DNA of 64,000 bases from Lactuca virosa (Eukaryota; Streptophyta; Magnoliopsida; Asterales; Asteraceae), in contig CAKMRJ010004445.1 in the NCBI GenBank assembly GCA_928212115.1, positions 76,916,010 to 76,980,009 on the forward strand. The letters run 5' to 3'. The number at the start of each line of letters is the position of its first letter. The stretch's first letter is position 1. The notes below the pieces were generated by a model. That model was not told the DNA's origin. It saw only the letters and a program-made list of their open reading frames with translations, and ran no database searches. Made by a program: the position numbers and the translations under genes. Positions 35,059 through 50,689 of this stretch are shown here, piece by piece.

Positions 35059-36919
35059 TTGTAAAGAACACAAATTTCCAAAAATGTATAAGGATATTTG
35101 GTCCTCAAACATAAATAAAACCACATTCACAGTTAGTATATTCCTCAATTATTTTAAACATTGCAAGATCCCAATTCACTAATCTCAATTGCCAAAAAAG
35201 TAGCCACTTATGATCCCACCACAAACTTTTTTTCATCTAAAACTCTACCATACCCATTAAATAAAATTCTGACAATAAGAAAATTTAATAATAAAAAAAT
35301 TAAACCTTAATCACTTTTAAAACCAATGCCACATACTTAAGAATTTCATTATATAACCTAAAAATATGCTCTGCACGCATTTGAATTACGTCCAACGCTA
35401 CTTAGCAAGGATGATTTCGATAAATTGATAACAGACCAAAGGGTCTGTTTTGAGCACTATAATCCACCCCTTCATTCTAGCGGCAACACTTCCAAAGTTT
35501 CAATCTTTCCTCAACTCCTATCAGCATGTGAGACAACACATTAGAAAATAGATTAGTAAAACATAATTTCTTCTCCATTTTTTTTAATTTGCGGGTGAGA
35601 ATACAAAAATAATATCAAACAAAAAGAATAAAACATGATGCCACAAAAATAATATTAAACAAAAAGAATAAAACATGATGTCATGGCAGTTGAACTAAAA
35701 ATGAATGCGTTCAAATATCATAGTCTAGACATCACATTCAATTATCCATTTGTGATATATTAGCTATTATATAACAATCAATAGGAAAAAAATCACTAAT
35801 AAACTAAGTTCAACATAGAAAGAAGAATCACTCATAACCTATTTTAAGTGGTTGCTTAGCAAATATATTTTTAGGTTATACCCCCAGGATTGATGCAACA
35901 TAGTAACAAAAGATAAGTTTTTACAGTACGTACAACTTCATAATTTTACTTAAAAATATAAGCTTATTATTAAGACATCCTTTGGAATAGCAACCAACTT
36001 TTAAAATAGAATAATATAATAAACAAATAATCTAAAGTTTATTACTATTATAGAGTATAAGTACATTTTGTGACCTGTAAATGCAAGAGGATGTTTGATT
36101 CCTTGTAGGGTCATCCAATCATGCTCCTTCCATTTTTCCCAATGCCACCAAACATTTTAACCGTTATCAGAAAATAATATCATGTTTATAATCTTTGAAA
36201 ATAACAATATAAGATAAATGATGAAATTTGGACACAAGCAACTTATTATCTTCAAAAAAAGAAACTTCATGTGAGAAAAAACATTACCAATAACAAAATG
36301 ATGATACATACCTGATTCTAGAAACAACAGGCCGCAAAGTGCCATCTTACCAACAACATAGAGGTAACATGACAATATCAACAACATAGCAAGGTAGTAT
36401 CACACTGTTAAGCTTCATTTCAAAGAAGAAAAACACTAAGATTCAGTAAAAAGACATAAAGATAGATATAAGATAAAGAAAGGACTTCGTATATTTGGGA
36501 TGTAAAACTAATGAAATTAGACAAAATCAAACATTAGATTAGTAAAAAGAGAGAATGATGAAGTTGTGACAATGGTGGTGCAGGACAATTTCAAAAGAGC
36601 AAAGATATTTATACATTTACCTATACCCGATCTGCCGCTTCCTACTGCCATTAGGGTATCTGGATATTAACATATAGATAAAAAGATGGTGAGATGGTTC
36701 TGGGGTTACATGGTGTGCTAGGTCGTAGTGGTGGTTACGATATCGAGCCGGTGGTGATTGTCGATTTACGGTTATAAGATTTAGGGTTTTCGTTGGAGAT
36801 GATGGAGACGGTGGCATGGAGACCAATGGTTCTGCTTAACTCACATGTAGTTTGTTGGGTTTAATCAAGAATCAGTTCAATTTTATTTTTTTTTAAAATA
36901 CATTATATTTAAGTTCCAT
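35059..36919. other. AT-rich intergenic region
   Basis: No gene recognised. It contains a 40-bp tandem duplication (35603-35642 and 35643-35680). The segment 36620-36830 has higher GC and an exon-like look on the minus strand, but no homology that I recognise. Confidence 0.45.
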
Positions 36920-37258
36920 AAGAAAGATTTACATAGACGTAGCGGGTAAACGAGCAACAAGTTGTGTTGCAACCCCTTTTTGGATGGCAAAACTAATTCT
37001 TTTAAAAACAACATCTATAGATCTTAGAGTCATAACATTACTATGCATGAACCGTTATACTCTATTGAGTAGCTCCACAGCTTCTGGCGCAAAGAAACCA
37101 AAAGTATCAAATGCAAAGGGTATAAACGTTTGTTGATTTTCCATGCACGCTTTCTCATGTTTTTCCACTTTGCTTGATGCAGCTTTTAAAGCAGCTTGCC
37201 TCATAGTGAAAACTCCACTCCCCAAGCCCACAAGAGGGGAAACCCCTGTTAGATCCAC
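36920..37258 (-). pseudogene. C-terminal tail of a LINE-like reverse transcriptase ORF
   Basis: The minus strand translates to DLTGVSPLVGLGSG, KVEKHEKACMENQQTFIPFA, FDTFGFFAPEAVELLNRV, a TAA stop where a glutamine codon is expected, then MHSNVMTLRSIDVVFKRISF and FAIQKGVATQLVARLP. This is the C-terminal block I know from a widespread plant reverse-transcriptase-like ORF (a VDLTG...LNR...ISFAIxKG pattern). Only the tail is present, so it is a 5'-truncated or rearranged copy. Family placement is from memory and moderate. Confidence 0.5.
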
Positions 37259-37975
37259 ACATGCATACTATTTAAAAAATGTACCTGTCTTCGATGTATA
37301 TGCTTCAAATCTTTGAGGAGGCAACATTGGTCGTTGCTTCATCTTGGAAACGAAGAGGCACGGAAGGGAAGAGAGGGAGACAACGATATTTTTTTTTATG
37401 TAGGGTTTTCAGTGACAATGACGGCTATGTTATACTTAAGCGAAATTGGTGGAAAATTAACAGTGTACTAAATTTAAACAAAATAAGGGCATTATGGTCA
37501 ATTTAGTTTGAAGGAATATGGGATGTAAAAGTGACACGTGCCAAAATCAAGACTCTTTTATTAGAATAGATTTGAAACAATTGTATTAAGTATTATGAAT
37601 TATGAATTATGAATTTCAAAAAAAATTATTTAAAAAAGATTCGCGGCAAAGTCAAAGTAATATTTAATTTAACATAAAATAAAAAATAACTTCATAAAAA
37701 AACATAATAAACCTAATCAAACAAATTATGTCACCAAAAGACAAAAACAACAACAATAAGGTAAAGAAAAGTTGATGTCGCCTGTCAAGCTTCCAACTAG
37801 AGGAGTTGAGTCACAAAATGACCTATGTCCCAAAAACAAATATTAGTCGACGATCCTTAACCTAAACAGAGGAGAGGCCAAAGAGGACTTACCAGGATTC
37901 GGTGAGGTGTCGACTTACTTGGCACTAGAGATGAGGGGGTTGCCGGAGATACTGCCGGAAACATTAAATTATATA
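37259..37975. other. AT-rich intergenic region
   Basis: No gene or repeat structure recognised apart from short A/T runs. Confidence 0.4.
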
Positions 37976-42479
<4,504 letters not shown>

Positions 42480-42499
42480 ATACTAAAAAGAAATAAGAA

Positions 42500-42835
42500 T
42501 CAAAATATTTTTGTTGTTTTGATTTTTCGAAAATAAAGATAAAACAAACTAAAATCTTTTTGGATTTTTAAATTTTCGAAAATTGAATTACAAAACTAAA
42601 TAAAATCTTTTTGGATTTTTGAATTTTTGAAAATTGAGACAAAACAAACTAAAATCTTTTTGGATTTTTGAATTTTCGAAAATTGAATTACAAAACTAAA
42701 TAAAATCTTTTTGGATTTTTGATTTTTCGAAAATAAAGACAAAACAAACTAAAATCTTTTTGGATTTTTGAATTTTCGAAAATTGAGACAAAACAAACTA
42801 AAATCTTTTTGGATTTTTGAATTTTCGAAAATAAA
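42500..42835. repeat. tandem repeat with TTTTCGAAAA palindromes, unit about 50-55 bp
   Basis: Six or so copies of a unit containing AAAATCTTTTTGGATTTTTG then AATTTTCGAAAAT. Two variants alternate (ending TTGAATTACAAAAC or GAGACAAAACAAAC). It lies downstream of the pol stop on the minus strand. Confidence 0.85.
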
Positions 42836-42878
42836 CAATACTTGTTGTAAAGATGCGAAATTTTATCGTCCCCTTTTA

Positions 42879-43017
42879 AGTAACAAATGTACGAATTCGA
42901 AGAGGTCGAAGCGTTGACTATGAACAGTAACAGCTGAATCAACCCTTAAAATAAGTAACAAATGTGCGAATTCGAAGGGGTCGAAGCGTTGACTATGAAC
43001 AGTAACAGCTGAATGCT
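42879..43017. repeat. 75-bp tandem duplication
   Basis: Units at 42879-42953 and 42954-about 43017 share AGTAACAAATGTNCGAATTC and CGAAGCGTTGACTATGAAC with two or three differences. The second unit is shorter. Confidence 0.88.
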
Positions 43018-43072
43018 GAATGACTTTGCCTTGTCTTTTATTAAGCGCCTCTGATTCATTCCTTATCGTGCA

Positions 43073-44572
43073 TCATTCTTCTTTTCCGCATGGAACGGAA
43101 TTTCCATCGATCATTCCAAGTCCCTCTATAATTCTTACAAGGGATTTTTCATCTAAAGGTTTCGTGAAAATATCAGCTAGCTGATCAGTTGTTTTCACGA
43201 AATGTACTTCAATATTCTCATCCTCCACGTGATCCTTGATAAAATGATAACGAAGAGCTATATGTTTAGTCTTCGAATGCTGCACAGGATTATGACAAAT
43301 TCTTTTAGCACTTTGAGAATCAAAATATAATGGAATCTTTTTCATATTTATTGCATTATCACGCAATTGACTTTGGATCCATATTATTTGTGAAGTGCAA
43401 GCAACAGCAGCCACATATTCTGCTTCAGCTGTTGAGATTGATACGCATGTTTGCTTTTTCGACTGCCAGCTCACCAATTTGCCATCGAGAAATTGACATC
43501 CACCACTTGTGCTTTTTCGATCAAGATTACAACCACCCAAGTCTGCATCCGAATATGCTTGTACAAAGAACCCAGTGTTCGAAGGATACCACAATCCTAA
43601 CGAAATTGTTCCTTTAAGATAACGAAATATATTCTTCACAGCAGTGAGATTTGGTTCTCGTGGATTTGACTGATACCTTTCACAATTACACACAGAAAAC
43701 ATGATATCAGGTCTACTTGCAGTAAGATAAAGTAATGAACCAATCATGCTTCTGTAAAGAGTTAGGTTAACTGCAGGTTTATCTAACGAAGGTGTTAATT
43801 TTATTCCAGTTGCCATTGGAACTCGTAACTTCGTGCTATTCGTCAATCCAAACTTTTCCAACAGATTCTTCGTATATTTTTCTTGATTGATAAAAATTCC
43901 TTCTCTGTTTTGACGAATATTCAAACCAAGAAAATTATTGATTTTTCCCATCATGCTCATTTCGAACTTACTCTTCATCAAATCTTCGAATTCTCTAGAC
44001 AATGCAGGGTCAGTTGAGCCAAAAATAATATCATCAACATAAATTTGAACAAGCATTAGATGATTCCCCACTTTCTTTCGAAATAATGTAGGATCAACTG
44101 ATCCTTGTTTAAATTTAGATTGTTTCAAGAATGAAGTAAGAGTTGCATACCATGCTCGTGGTGCTTGTTTCAAACCATAAACTGCCTTATCTAAAATATA
44201 AACATGATTTGGAAATTCTTCGTCAATAAAACCTGGGGGTTGTTCCACGTATACTGTTTCTTCAAGCTCTCCATTTAGAAATGCACACTTCACGTCCATT
44301 TGATAAACATCAAAATCCTTGTGAGCTGCATAAGCCAGAAATATACGAACCGCCTCGAGTCTTGCGACAGGGGCAAAAGTTTCTTCATAGTCGATTCCTT
44401 CTTGTTGTGAATATCCTTTGACAACAAGTCTGGCTTTGTTTCGAACAATATTTCCATCTTTGTCGGTTTTATTTTTGTAAATCCATTTTAACCCGACAAT
44501 CGAAACATTTTCAGGTTCAGGAATTAATCTCCAAACCTTGTTTCGTTCGAATTCAGACAATTCAGATTGCAT
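43073..44572 (-). CDS. copia reverse transcriptase and RNase H, open over 499 codons
   Basis: The longest open frame in the window. RVT_2 starts with WRLIPEPENVSIVGLKWIYK (about 14-33). It has DYEETFAPVARLEAVRIFLA (61-80), QMDVKCAFLNGE (91-102) and the catalytic box VQIYVDDIIFG (about 175-185). RNase H follows with AYSDADLGGC, STAEAEYVAA and KTKHIALRYHFIKDH. All key motifs look intact. The upstream frame continues but is closed by a TAG at about 44580-44582, at EHSD followed by VVAMQSEL where tryptophan is likely, so it is 3 codons of UTR-like sequence away from the rest of pol. Without a complete integrase the element cannot move by itself. Confidence 0.85.
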   Translation of the reverse strand: MQSELSEFERNKVWRLIPEPENVSIVGLKWIYKNKTDKDGNIVRNKARLVVKGYSQQEGIDYEETFAPVARLEAVRIFLAYAAHKDFDVYQMDVKCAFLNGELEETVYVEQPPGFIDEEFPNHVYILDKAVYGLKQAPRAWYATLTSFLKQSKFKQGSVDPTLFRKKVGNHLMLVQIYVDDIIFGSTDPALSREFEDLMKSKFEMSMMGKINNFLGLNIRQNREGIFINQEKYTKNLLEKFGLTNSTKLRVPMATGIKLTPSLDKPAVNLTLYRSMIGSLLYLTASRPDIMFSVCNCERYQSNPREPNLTAVKNIFRYLKGTISLGLWYPSNTGFFVQAYSDADLGGCNLDRKSTSGGCQFLDGKLVSWQSKKQTCVSISTAEAEYVAAVACTSQIIWIQSQLRDNAINMKKIPLYFDSQSAKRICHNPVQHSKTKHIALRYHFIKDHVEDENIEVHFVKTTDQLADIFTKPLDEKSLVRIIEGLGMIDGNSVPCGKEE

Positions 44573-44579
44573 TGCAACA

Positions 44580-45862
44580 ACCTAATCTGAGTGTTCCATT
44601 GCAATCTTAACTGTTTTTGGTTCAATTTTAGAGATGAAAACATTGAACATGCAAAATTCTTGATGAGTATTCAATACCTCATTCTTTGCACGAATTTGAG
44701 CTCTTGTTAAGACTCCCTCTTGTGGATTCCCAATTACTTGATCCTTCGGATGATCTCTTGTCCATTTTTCCATTGGTGGATATGCTAGATCAAATTCCAA
44801 TGGTGCATCTTCGTACATATCGTCATTCTCTGAACCTGCAATCGAACAAGCATCATCTAAATCAGTATTATTTTCAATATTCTCTAAATGCTCCCCCTCA
44901 ACATTATGTTCCCCCCTCAACATCAGAATTCAATCTTTCTTTCTCCCCCTCGAAAGAATGTTCTCCGTTATTGAATGTATTCGAATCCAAGTGCTCCCCT
45001 TCTACTGGATTATTTTGCATACTTTCGCCTTTCTCTGAAGAATTGGATGTTGAATCATCAATAAGCTTTGTTTGTTCAGAGAGATGATTATCATTTGCAT
45101 TTATTTCAGCATCAACATCATGATCTGAAATTCCAAAAATTAAATCATAATCAATATCTAAGATTTGTGAGGATTCAGATTCATCTTGTATGTCTTTCAG
45201 AATAGGATGATTTTCAAACTGTGATGTTGTTTGTTTAATGTAGTAATCATCAAATGTAAGATTAAAAGTTTCTTCAACTTTTCGTGTTCTTTTATTCAAC
45301 ACACGATATGGGACTGAATTATGCGAATATCCCAAGAAAATCCCATCATCTGCTTTAGCTTGAAATTTCGTAAGATGATCCTTGAGATTCATAATGAAGC
45401 ATCTGCATCCGAAAACATGGAAAAATTTGACGTTAGGTTTTCGATTGTTGAGAATTTCATATGGTGTAATGTTAAAACGACGATGAATGAACGATTTGTT
45501 TTGAGTGAAACATGCAGTTGATACAGCTTCAGCCGAAAGATATTGTGGAAGTTTCGTATATGCCAACATAGTCCTTGCCGCTTCGCATAGAGACCTATTT
45601 CTTCGTTCAACAACACCATTTTGTTGTGGTGTGTATGGAGATGAAAAATTATGCGAAATTCCTTTGTCCACCAAAAACGAATCAAGAACATTGTTCTTAA
45701 ATTCAGTTCCATGATCACTCTTATTTTTTCAAACAATTTTCTTCAATGTTGTTTCCATCTTTTTGATAAAATTGATCATGATTTGTGCAACTTCGGATTT
45801 AAACCTGAGAAAATAAACCCACGTAAATATGGAAAAATCATCAACAATAACTAAAATCGTCC
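44580..45862 (-). pseudogene. copia integrase, N-terminally truncated, and linker to RT
   Basis: From 45862 downward: VIVDDFSIFTWVYFL, KSEVAQIMINFIKKM, SDHGTEFKN, then an open stretch 45674-44904 with FSSPYTPQQNGVVERRN and the C-terminal KADDGIFLGYS. A frameshift near 44910 leads into the acidic linker at 44923-44582, ending in TAG. The zinc-binding N-terminus is absent because the deletion at about 45858 removed it. A further frame change lies near 45725. Confidence 0.82.
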
Positions 45863-47144
45863 CCTCACTTCAAATTCCTCATCCTCTGAGTTTTCCTCCA
45901 TTTTCGCATACAATGCCCCATGTGTCGGATTTCGCATTTCTTCATCATCTGATCCAGATGACAAGATTTGATATGTTCCTTCTTCATCCTCATGCTCACC
46001 CTTTGCAACCAATGATAAATTCTTGGCTTTAGCACGAACCACCTCAAGCTTCTCTCCATAGTATGCCTCATCCTTGACTTTATTGTTCCTCTCATCCTTC
46101 TTTCGAAGCATACAGTCATTTGCAAGATGATTCGCACCGTTGCAATAATGACAATCTATTCCAGCATCACCTTTCAACTTCTTCTCACCCTTTCCTTCAG
46201 CTATCTTCGAATCTTGTTTCTCAACTTTCTTTTTCTCCTCAACAACATTTTTACTCACATAAATTCTTTTCACCTCAGCAAGCTTAGTCTTCGAATTGAA
46301 CGGCTTTTTGAAAAATTTCTTGACACGATTATTCGAGTAAAATGCTATTGCTTCATCATCCGAATTCATGATGAATCCTTCTTCTTCCTCAGAATCACCA
46401 TTCTCAGCTTCTTTCTTCGAAATCTTTGACACAAGAGCTAATGGACCTCCCAAATTCAACTTCGATTCCTCAGCAATTTCATTTACTTCAACTTCGTGTG
46501 TTTTCAACTGATTGTACAAATCATTAAGAGTTGATGTATCAAAACTTTGCTGATTCTTCACCATCATACTCACACTTCTCCATTCTTTTCGAAGCCCCAT
46601 TACAAAGATGAGATTGAATTCCATTGAAGTCCTGGTAATTCCATAGCGATTGCATCGATAGATTAGCTCATTCAGACGATCATAGTAAACTTCAATTGTT
46701 TCTCCTTCTTTTTGTTTGAAGTCTTTCAGCTCAACCAAATACTGTTTAACTGAATTGATTTTTGTCTTCTCACTTCCTTGAAATTTATCTTTCAGATTGT
46801 TCCAGATTTCCTTTGCAGTTGTACAACTCCTAACGTAATTGTACACAACTGGAGGTAAAAGCACCTCGTAATTCCCTCATACACCTTTTCTCCAATTTCT
46901 TCAGACGATCACCTTGATTATCAACACTAGAATTTGTGGAAGAAGATCTGATTGGTTGAACATTCACTGGAACATTGATACTTCCAGTGATACATGTCCA
47001 TAATTCTTCATCAAGACCATTCAGATAATCCTGCATCCAATCAGCCCACTGATCATAGTATTCAGGGATTAGCATTGGAATTTTGGTTGATGAACCTAGC
47101 AGATGAGAAAACGAGGTCATCGAATTGAGATTGAAACTCGCCAT
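45851..47144 (-). pseudogene. copia gag with CCHC knuckle, frameshifted and 3' truncated
   Basis: It opens at 47144 (MASFNLNSMTSF), with YYDQWADWMQDYLNGLDEEL, then a one-base frameshift near 46860 into PPVVYNYVRSCTTAKEIWNN and LVELKDFKQKEGETIEVYYD. This is the capsid domain of plant copia gag. The knuckle is CHYCNGANHLANDC (about 46155-46112), followed by an acidic tail. The frame stops at 45851 because the deletion joins it to integrase. Confidence 0.85.
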
Positions 47145-47384
47145 TGTTGTACGGAAGAAGATTTTGAGAAGTTTGAAAAGATTTGAGAATTTGAAAACAA
47201 ACTAGATGAATCAAATCGAATTGATGAGAATAACACTCGATTCAACAATTCAAATGCAGAATCGAATCACAGACTAAGATCTTGACAATTTTTCACTTTC
47301 AAAAAAGTGCGGAAACTTTTGAATCAAAGAGTTGATTCAAAAACTTTTTGAACAGCGTGAAAATCAGATCAGAGATATGATTCC

Positions 47385-47396
47385 TGCTCTGATACC
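47385..47396 (-). other. primer binding site, tRNA-iMet type
   Basis: The minus strand reads TGGTATCAGAGC, two bases (AT) after the LTR end TCATCA. Confidence 0.9.
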
Positions 47397-47398
47397 AA

Positions 47399-47721
47399 TT
47401 GATGAACCAAAGAATCGAGTAATGAATTAATCAGAGTATGAATTCAAGTAAGAGTGCGAGATTTGAACACGAAATGTAAATATGATCTGTTATGCTCTAT
47501 TACGCTTTCGAATTCTTTACAGAGTACAAAAGACAAGTCTGTAAAAGTTCTTATCTAACTCTAGTAAATAACCCTATTTATAGGGAACTGAAAGCGTACA
47601 AAAAATATACTAAGGCATAGACACTAAAGCTTCGAATAAAAGTGCCCTAGTAAAATACATTACAAAATATTCGAAGAGTACAAAACATACTTCGACTAAC
47701 TACAACAATTCGACCCTTACA
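47399..47721 (-). repeat. 5' LTR of the copia element (323 bp)
   Basis: On the minus strand it runs from TGTAAGGGTCGAATTG to GGTTCATCA. It contains CCCTATAAATAGGG, a TATA box inside a palindrome, near 47573-47586. The right flank TTGGC (47722-47726) is the candidate target duplication; its partner was not found. Confidence 0.82.
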
Positions 47722-47726
47722 TTGGC

Positions 47727-48288
47727 TTTTCTGATACCGGGTGTTACAAGTATGTTACGTGGTTCAGAGAACCAAGTTCGATGTAGCATCTTACTTAAGC
47801 CAGAAGATTGAAATAAAAGATAATCAAAGCAATCATTAGAGGTATCGCGATAGTTGCTTGTAGCTAGAAATGCTACGTTTTAAGATGTGATTAGAACATG
47901 AAGGAAGGTATAGTCTGTTCTTTAATTTGACTCTAAGAGACCTGAGTCTAAGCGTTGCAACATGCGATGATAGGTCATTAGAATATGACACATCGGTCCA
48001 TTGTAGTAATAAAAGAACTTATCTTAAGTTTGTTAAGAAAAAGAAGCAGTCTCTAGTAAGGATCGAGATTGTGACTTGAAGGTCATAATTCGGAGTCTAA
48101 CGTGAGATAGGGAGCAGGTACAAGATCGAGCACCGCCTGCAGTCAAGGAGTCCAAGAGTTAAATACTCGTTCGAAGCAACATAGAAGTTACGGTTATTAC
48201 CTAGGATGAAGAGTTAACGTAGGTAGTCATTAAACAAGCCCTGTTTCGTTGATGATTCGGGACGTAATCATCCTAAGGGGGAGATAAT
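47727..48288 (+). other. Ty3 internal 3' non-coding remnant
   Basis: Degenerate sequence leading into the polypurine tract AAGGGGGAGATAAT at 48275-48288. I see no reading frame, so either the 3' end of pol has decayed or the element is non-autonomous. Confidence 0.55.
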
Positions 48289-49068
48289 TGTAACACCCGC
48301 ACATTCGGGCTAGTCAATTTAGAGACAATAAGCATCAAAAAATGAGTTATTGATGGAATATTATTTATAAGGATTAATCTTAACCAAGTGGTAGTATATG
48401 TTACAAGGGTTCCGTACAAATAAAGAACGCCGAAATCCGAGTTATAACGAAGAAGTTATGGCCCGTCGAAGTTTTACGGCAAAACCGGCATGACACCGGG
48501 AGATGTAAATAGTGAATTTAAGATAGAGGACTTTTTGGCCTTAGTGATCTAAACAAAAGTTGTAGTATACGTTAAACCGAGAGCGTGCATAAAAAGAACG
48601 CCCAAATCTGACTTCGTATGAGGAAGTTATGATTTTTCTAAGATTTGGCCTAGCAGTGCACGACCCGAAACTCGAATTTTAGATCGAGCGGTTTTTGGCC
48701 AACGCGACCTAAATGAGAATTGAAGATCTCATTAATAGGAACCAACGGCAAAAATACAGACGAAAACGGAGTCCGTATGTAGAAGTTATGAATTTTACAC
48801 GGACATTTAACAGTGTAGTCACCTTCTACTGTTAAATTTAAGATCGGTCGAGAATTAGCCGATGAAGTCAAAAGGAAAGTTGTAGATCTTATTTTTACGA
48901 ACGTGCGCTGTGCGAAAATGGAGCTCGTATACGAAAGTTACGGATTTTAGAAGTCGGAAGTGCGCTGTGCGAAAATGGGTGATGTGGCACAATCTTGGCC
49001 ATTGCTTTCTCCCCAAGTCTTGCCACCAGATGGTGACATGTGACACCAAGTTCAGTCATATTTCACCC

Positions 49069-49077
49069 TATAAATAG
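49069..49077 (+). promoter_or_regulatory. TATA box of LTR D
   Basis: CCCTATAAATAGAACC precedes a pyrimidine-rich stretch (CTCTCTACACTCTCTC near 49125-49140) typical of plant transcription starts. Confidence 0.7.
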
Positions 49078-49916
49078 AACCTCTCCCACCCTCATTTTCT
49101 ACACACCTTTCCCATTTTTTCTTCTCTCTACACTCTCTCTCTAAACCTCCCAAAAACTCCCCTAACGCTAGAAGAAAGCCCCAGAGCGCTCGACGGCTCC
49201 GAGAAGAAGAGCTTTCGGCTCGGAGTCCTGCCCCTGCAGAGCCCGACTTCTAGCCAAACCCCCTCGTAGGTAAGATACGGCTACCTAATTTTTAATATAG
49301 CTTTTATTTAAATATAGTAACGTTATTAGGACCTTATAATAATTATTTGAGCTATTATTATGGGTTATATAAGTGTCGTTATAATATCTTTTTAACTACT
49401 CGCGGTACGGGGAATCTGGTTTAAAGGGCCGCATAGGGTTGTTGGATTTCAGAAGTGCTATATGCTAAAATGGTCTTTCCCTCTGGTGTTTTATGTCTGA
49501 CCCCTGTCTGTACATAGTGGTTGGAAAATATTGTTTAAACGCTTATATAATAATAATAATGGTAAGACTAATAATTAGTCACGGTAAATATTAGACTAAA
49601 ATTTAGCGATAATAATGCTAGGTTTTGTCGAGGGAAAATAGAATCATTAAAAGTGAAGCGCTGCCCGAGTTTGGAATCATCACTTTAACAAGTGAGTGCA
49701 TAGTTACTTTCATCTTACACATAGATATGAAGTATTTTATATAAATTACGTACTATGTGTGCATATTATTTGAATACTTGCTTTCTATGTTGGATGAACG
49801 ATTTTATACATGTTTTAAATAATTTAAACTGTATATGTATTTTATATCTACGAATATGTTGGGTAAAACATGGGTAGATGAATGATGAGAGATGAAAGAT
49901 GATATGAGTGAACATT

Positions 49917-50203
49917 GGTAGCTATAGACTTAGTTCCTAACAAATAACATCGGTAGCTATGGACTTAGTGCCTATCGAATAAACATTGATAGCTATGGAC
50001 TTAGTACCTATTAGATAAACGTTGGTAGCTATGGACTTAGTACCTGTTAAATAAACGTTGGTAGCTATGGATTTAGTACCTATTAGCTGAACACTGGTAG
50101 CTATGGATTTAGTACCCGATGAATAAACTTTAGCAGCTATGAAATTAGTGCTTTACGAACAAGCATTGGCAGCTATGGACTTAGTGCCTATCATATAAAC
50201 CCT
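49917..50203 (+). repeat. 36-bp minisatellite in LTR D, 8 copies
   Basis: Units begin GGTAGCTATGGACTTAGT and end near AATAAACATT. Starts are 49917, 49952, 49988, 50024, 50060, 50096, 50132 and 50168, a period of 36 bp (35 once). Copies are contiguous and diverge at a few positions each. Confidence 0.92.
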
Positions 50204-50689
50204 GGAAGAAATGGGCTTCGAAATGGACGAATGCAGGATAGATGATTCTTAGGGTAGATCCTTAAGAGTAAGGAAGATAATGGGGATGAGTAATTGGGTT
50301 GATTATTTGATGTTTAAACATAATAATTAAATTATTGTGGGCTGAAAACCCTATGTACTCACCAGGTTTCCCAACCTGACCCACTCAAGCTTATTTGTAT
50401 CACAGGTGTCGATATCAAGCTACTTTACACTAAGGGATTTAAAATAGATGTAGATCACTAGTGTAAATGAATGTAAGATATGTTTATGCTTATGTTTCTA
50501 TATTGCCGATGACATCCCAAATGGTTTAAAATGGATAAAAATACATTTCTTCGGAAATGCTTTGATAACGTATTTATCATGTTTTTCTGGGAACAAATTC
50601 CGCAACGTTTTTATTAAAAGAGGTACTCTGATTTTTATATAGCATAAACAAAATCGGTCTTTTTTGGCCGTGAAAATGGGGATATCACA

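Larger units (their letters stand above)
42480..47721 (-). mobile_element. Ty1/copia element with internal deletion and no visible 3' LTR
   Basis: On the minus strand: LTR (47721-47399), primer site, leader, gag, truncated integrase, RT/RNase H, then tandem-repeat 3' DNA. I could not find a copy of the 323-bp LTR on the left, so the 3' end is missing or diverged and 42480 is an approximate limit. It sits in the 3' internal part of a Ty3 element. One stretch joins the end of gag directly to the integrase core. Confidence 0.85.
48289..50689 (+). repeat. Ty3/gypsy 3' LTR (2401 bp), LTR D
   Basis: It runs from TGTAACACCCGCACATTC to GGGGATATCACA, preceded by a polypurine tract. The TATA box is TATAAATAG at 49069-49077. 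Sequence upstream of the box resembles LTR C, but the segment just before the box has no TCACGTCGTGA words; it has two copies of TGCGCTGTGCGAAAATGG (starts 48904 and 48961). A 36-bp minisatellite lies at 49917-50203. Its right end cuts into a copia protease, so this element inserted in that copia element. Confidence 0.85.

Noticed and set aside
42480..43072. 3' LTR of the minus-strand copia element
   Set aside because: No sequence matching the 323-bp LTR at 47399-47721 was found here; only tandem repeats.
43330..45854. Several plus-strand reading frames of 65-133 codons
   Set aside because: They are antisense shadows of the minus-strand copia RT, integrase and gag.
49917..50203. Regular 36-bp repeat resembling a CRISPR array
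   Set aside because: Units are contiguous with no spacers, in a plant LTR; it is a minisatellite.
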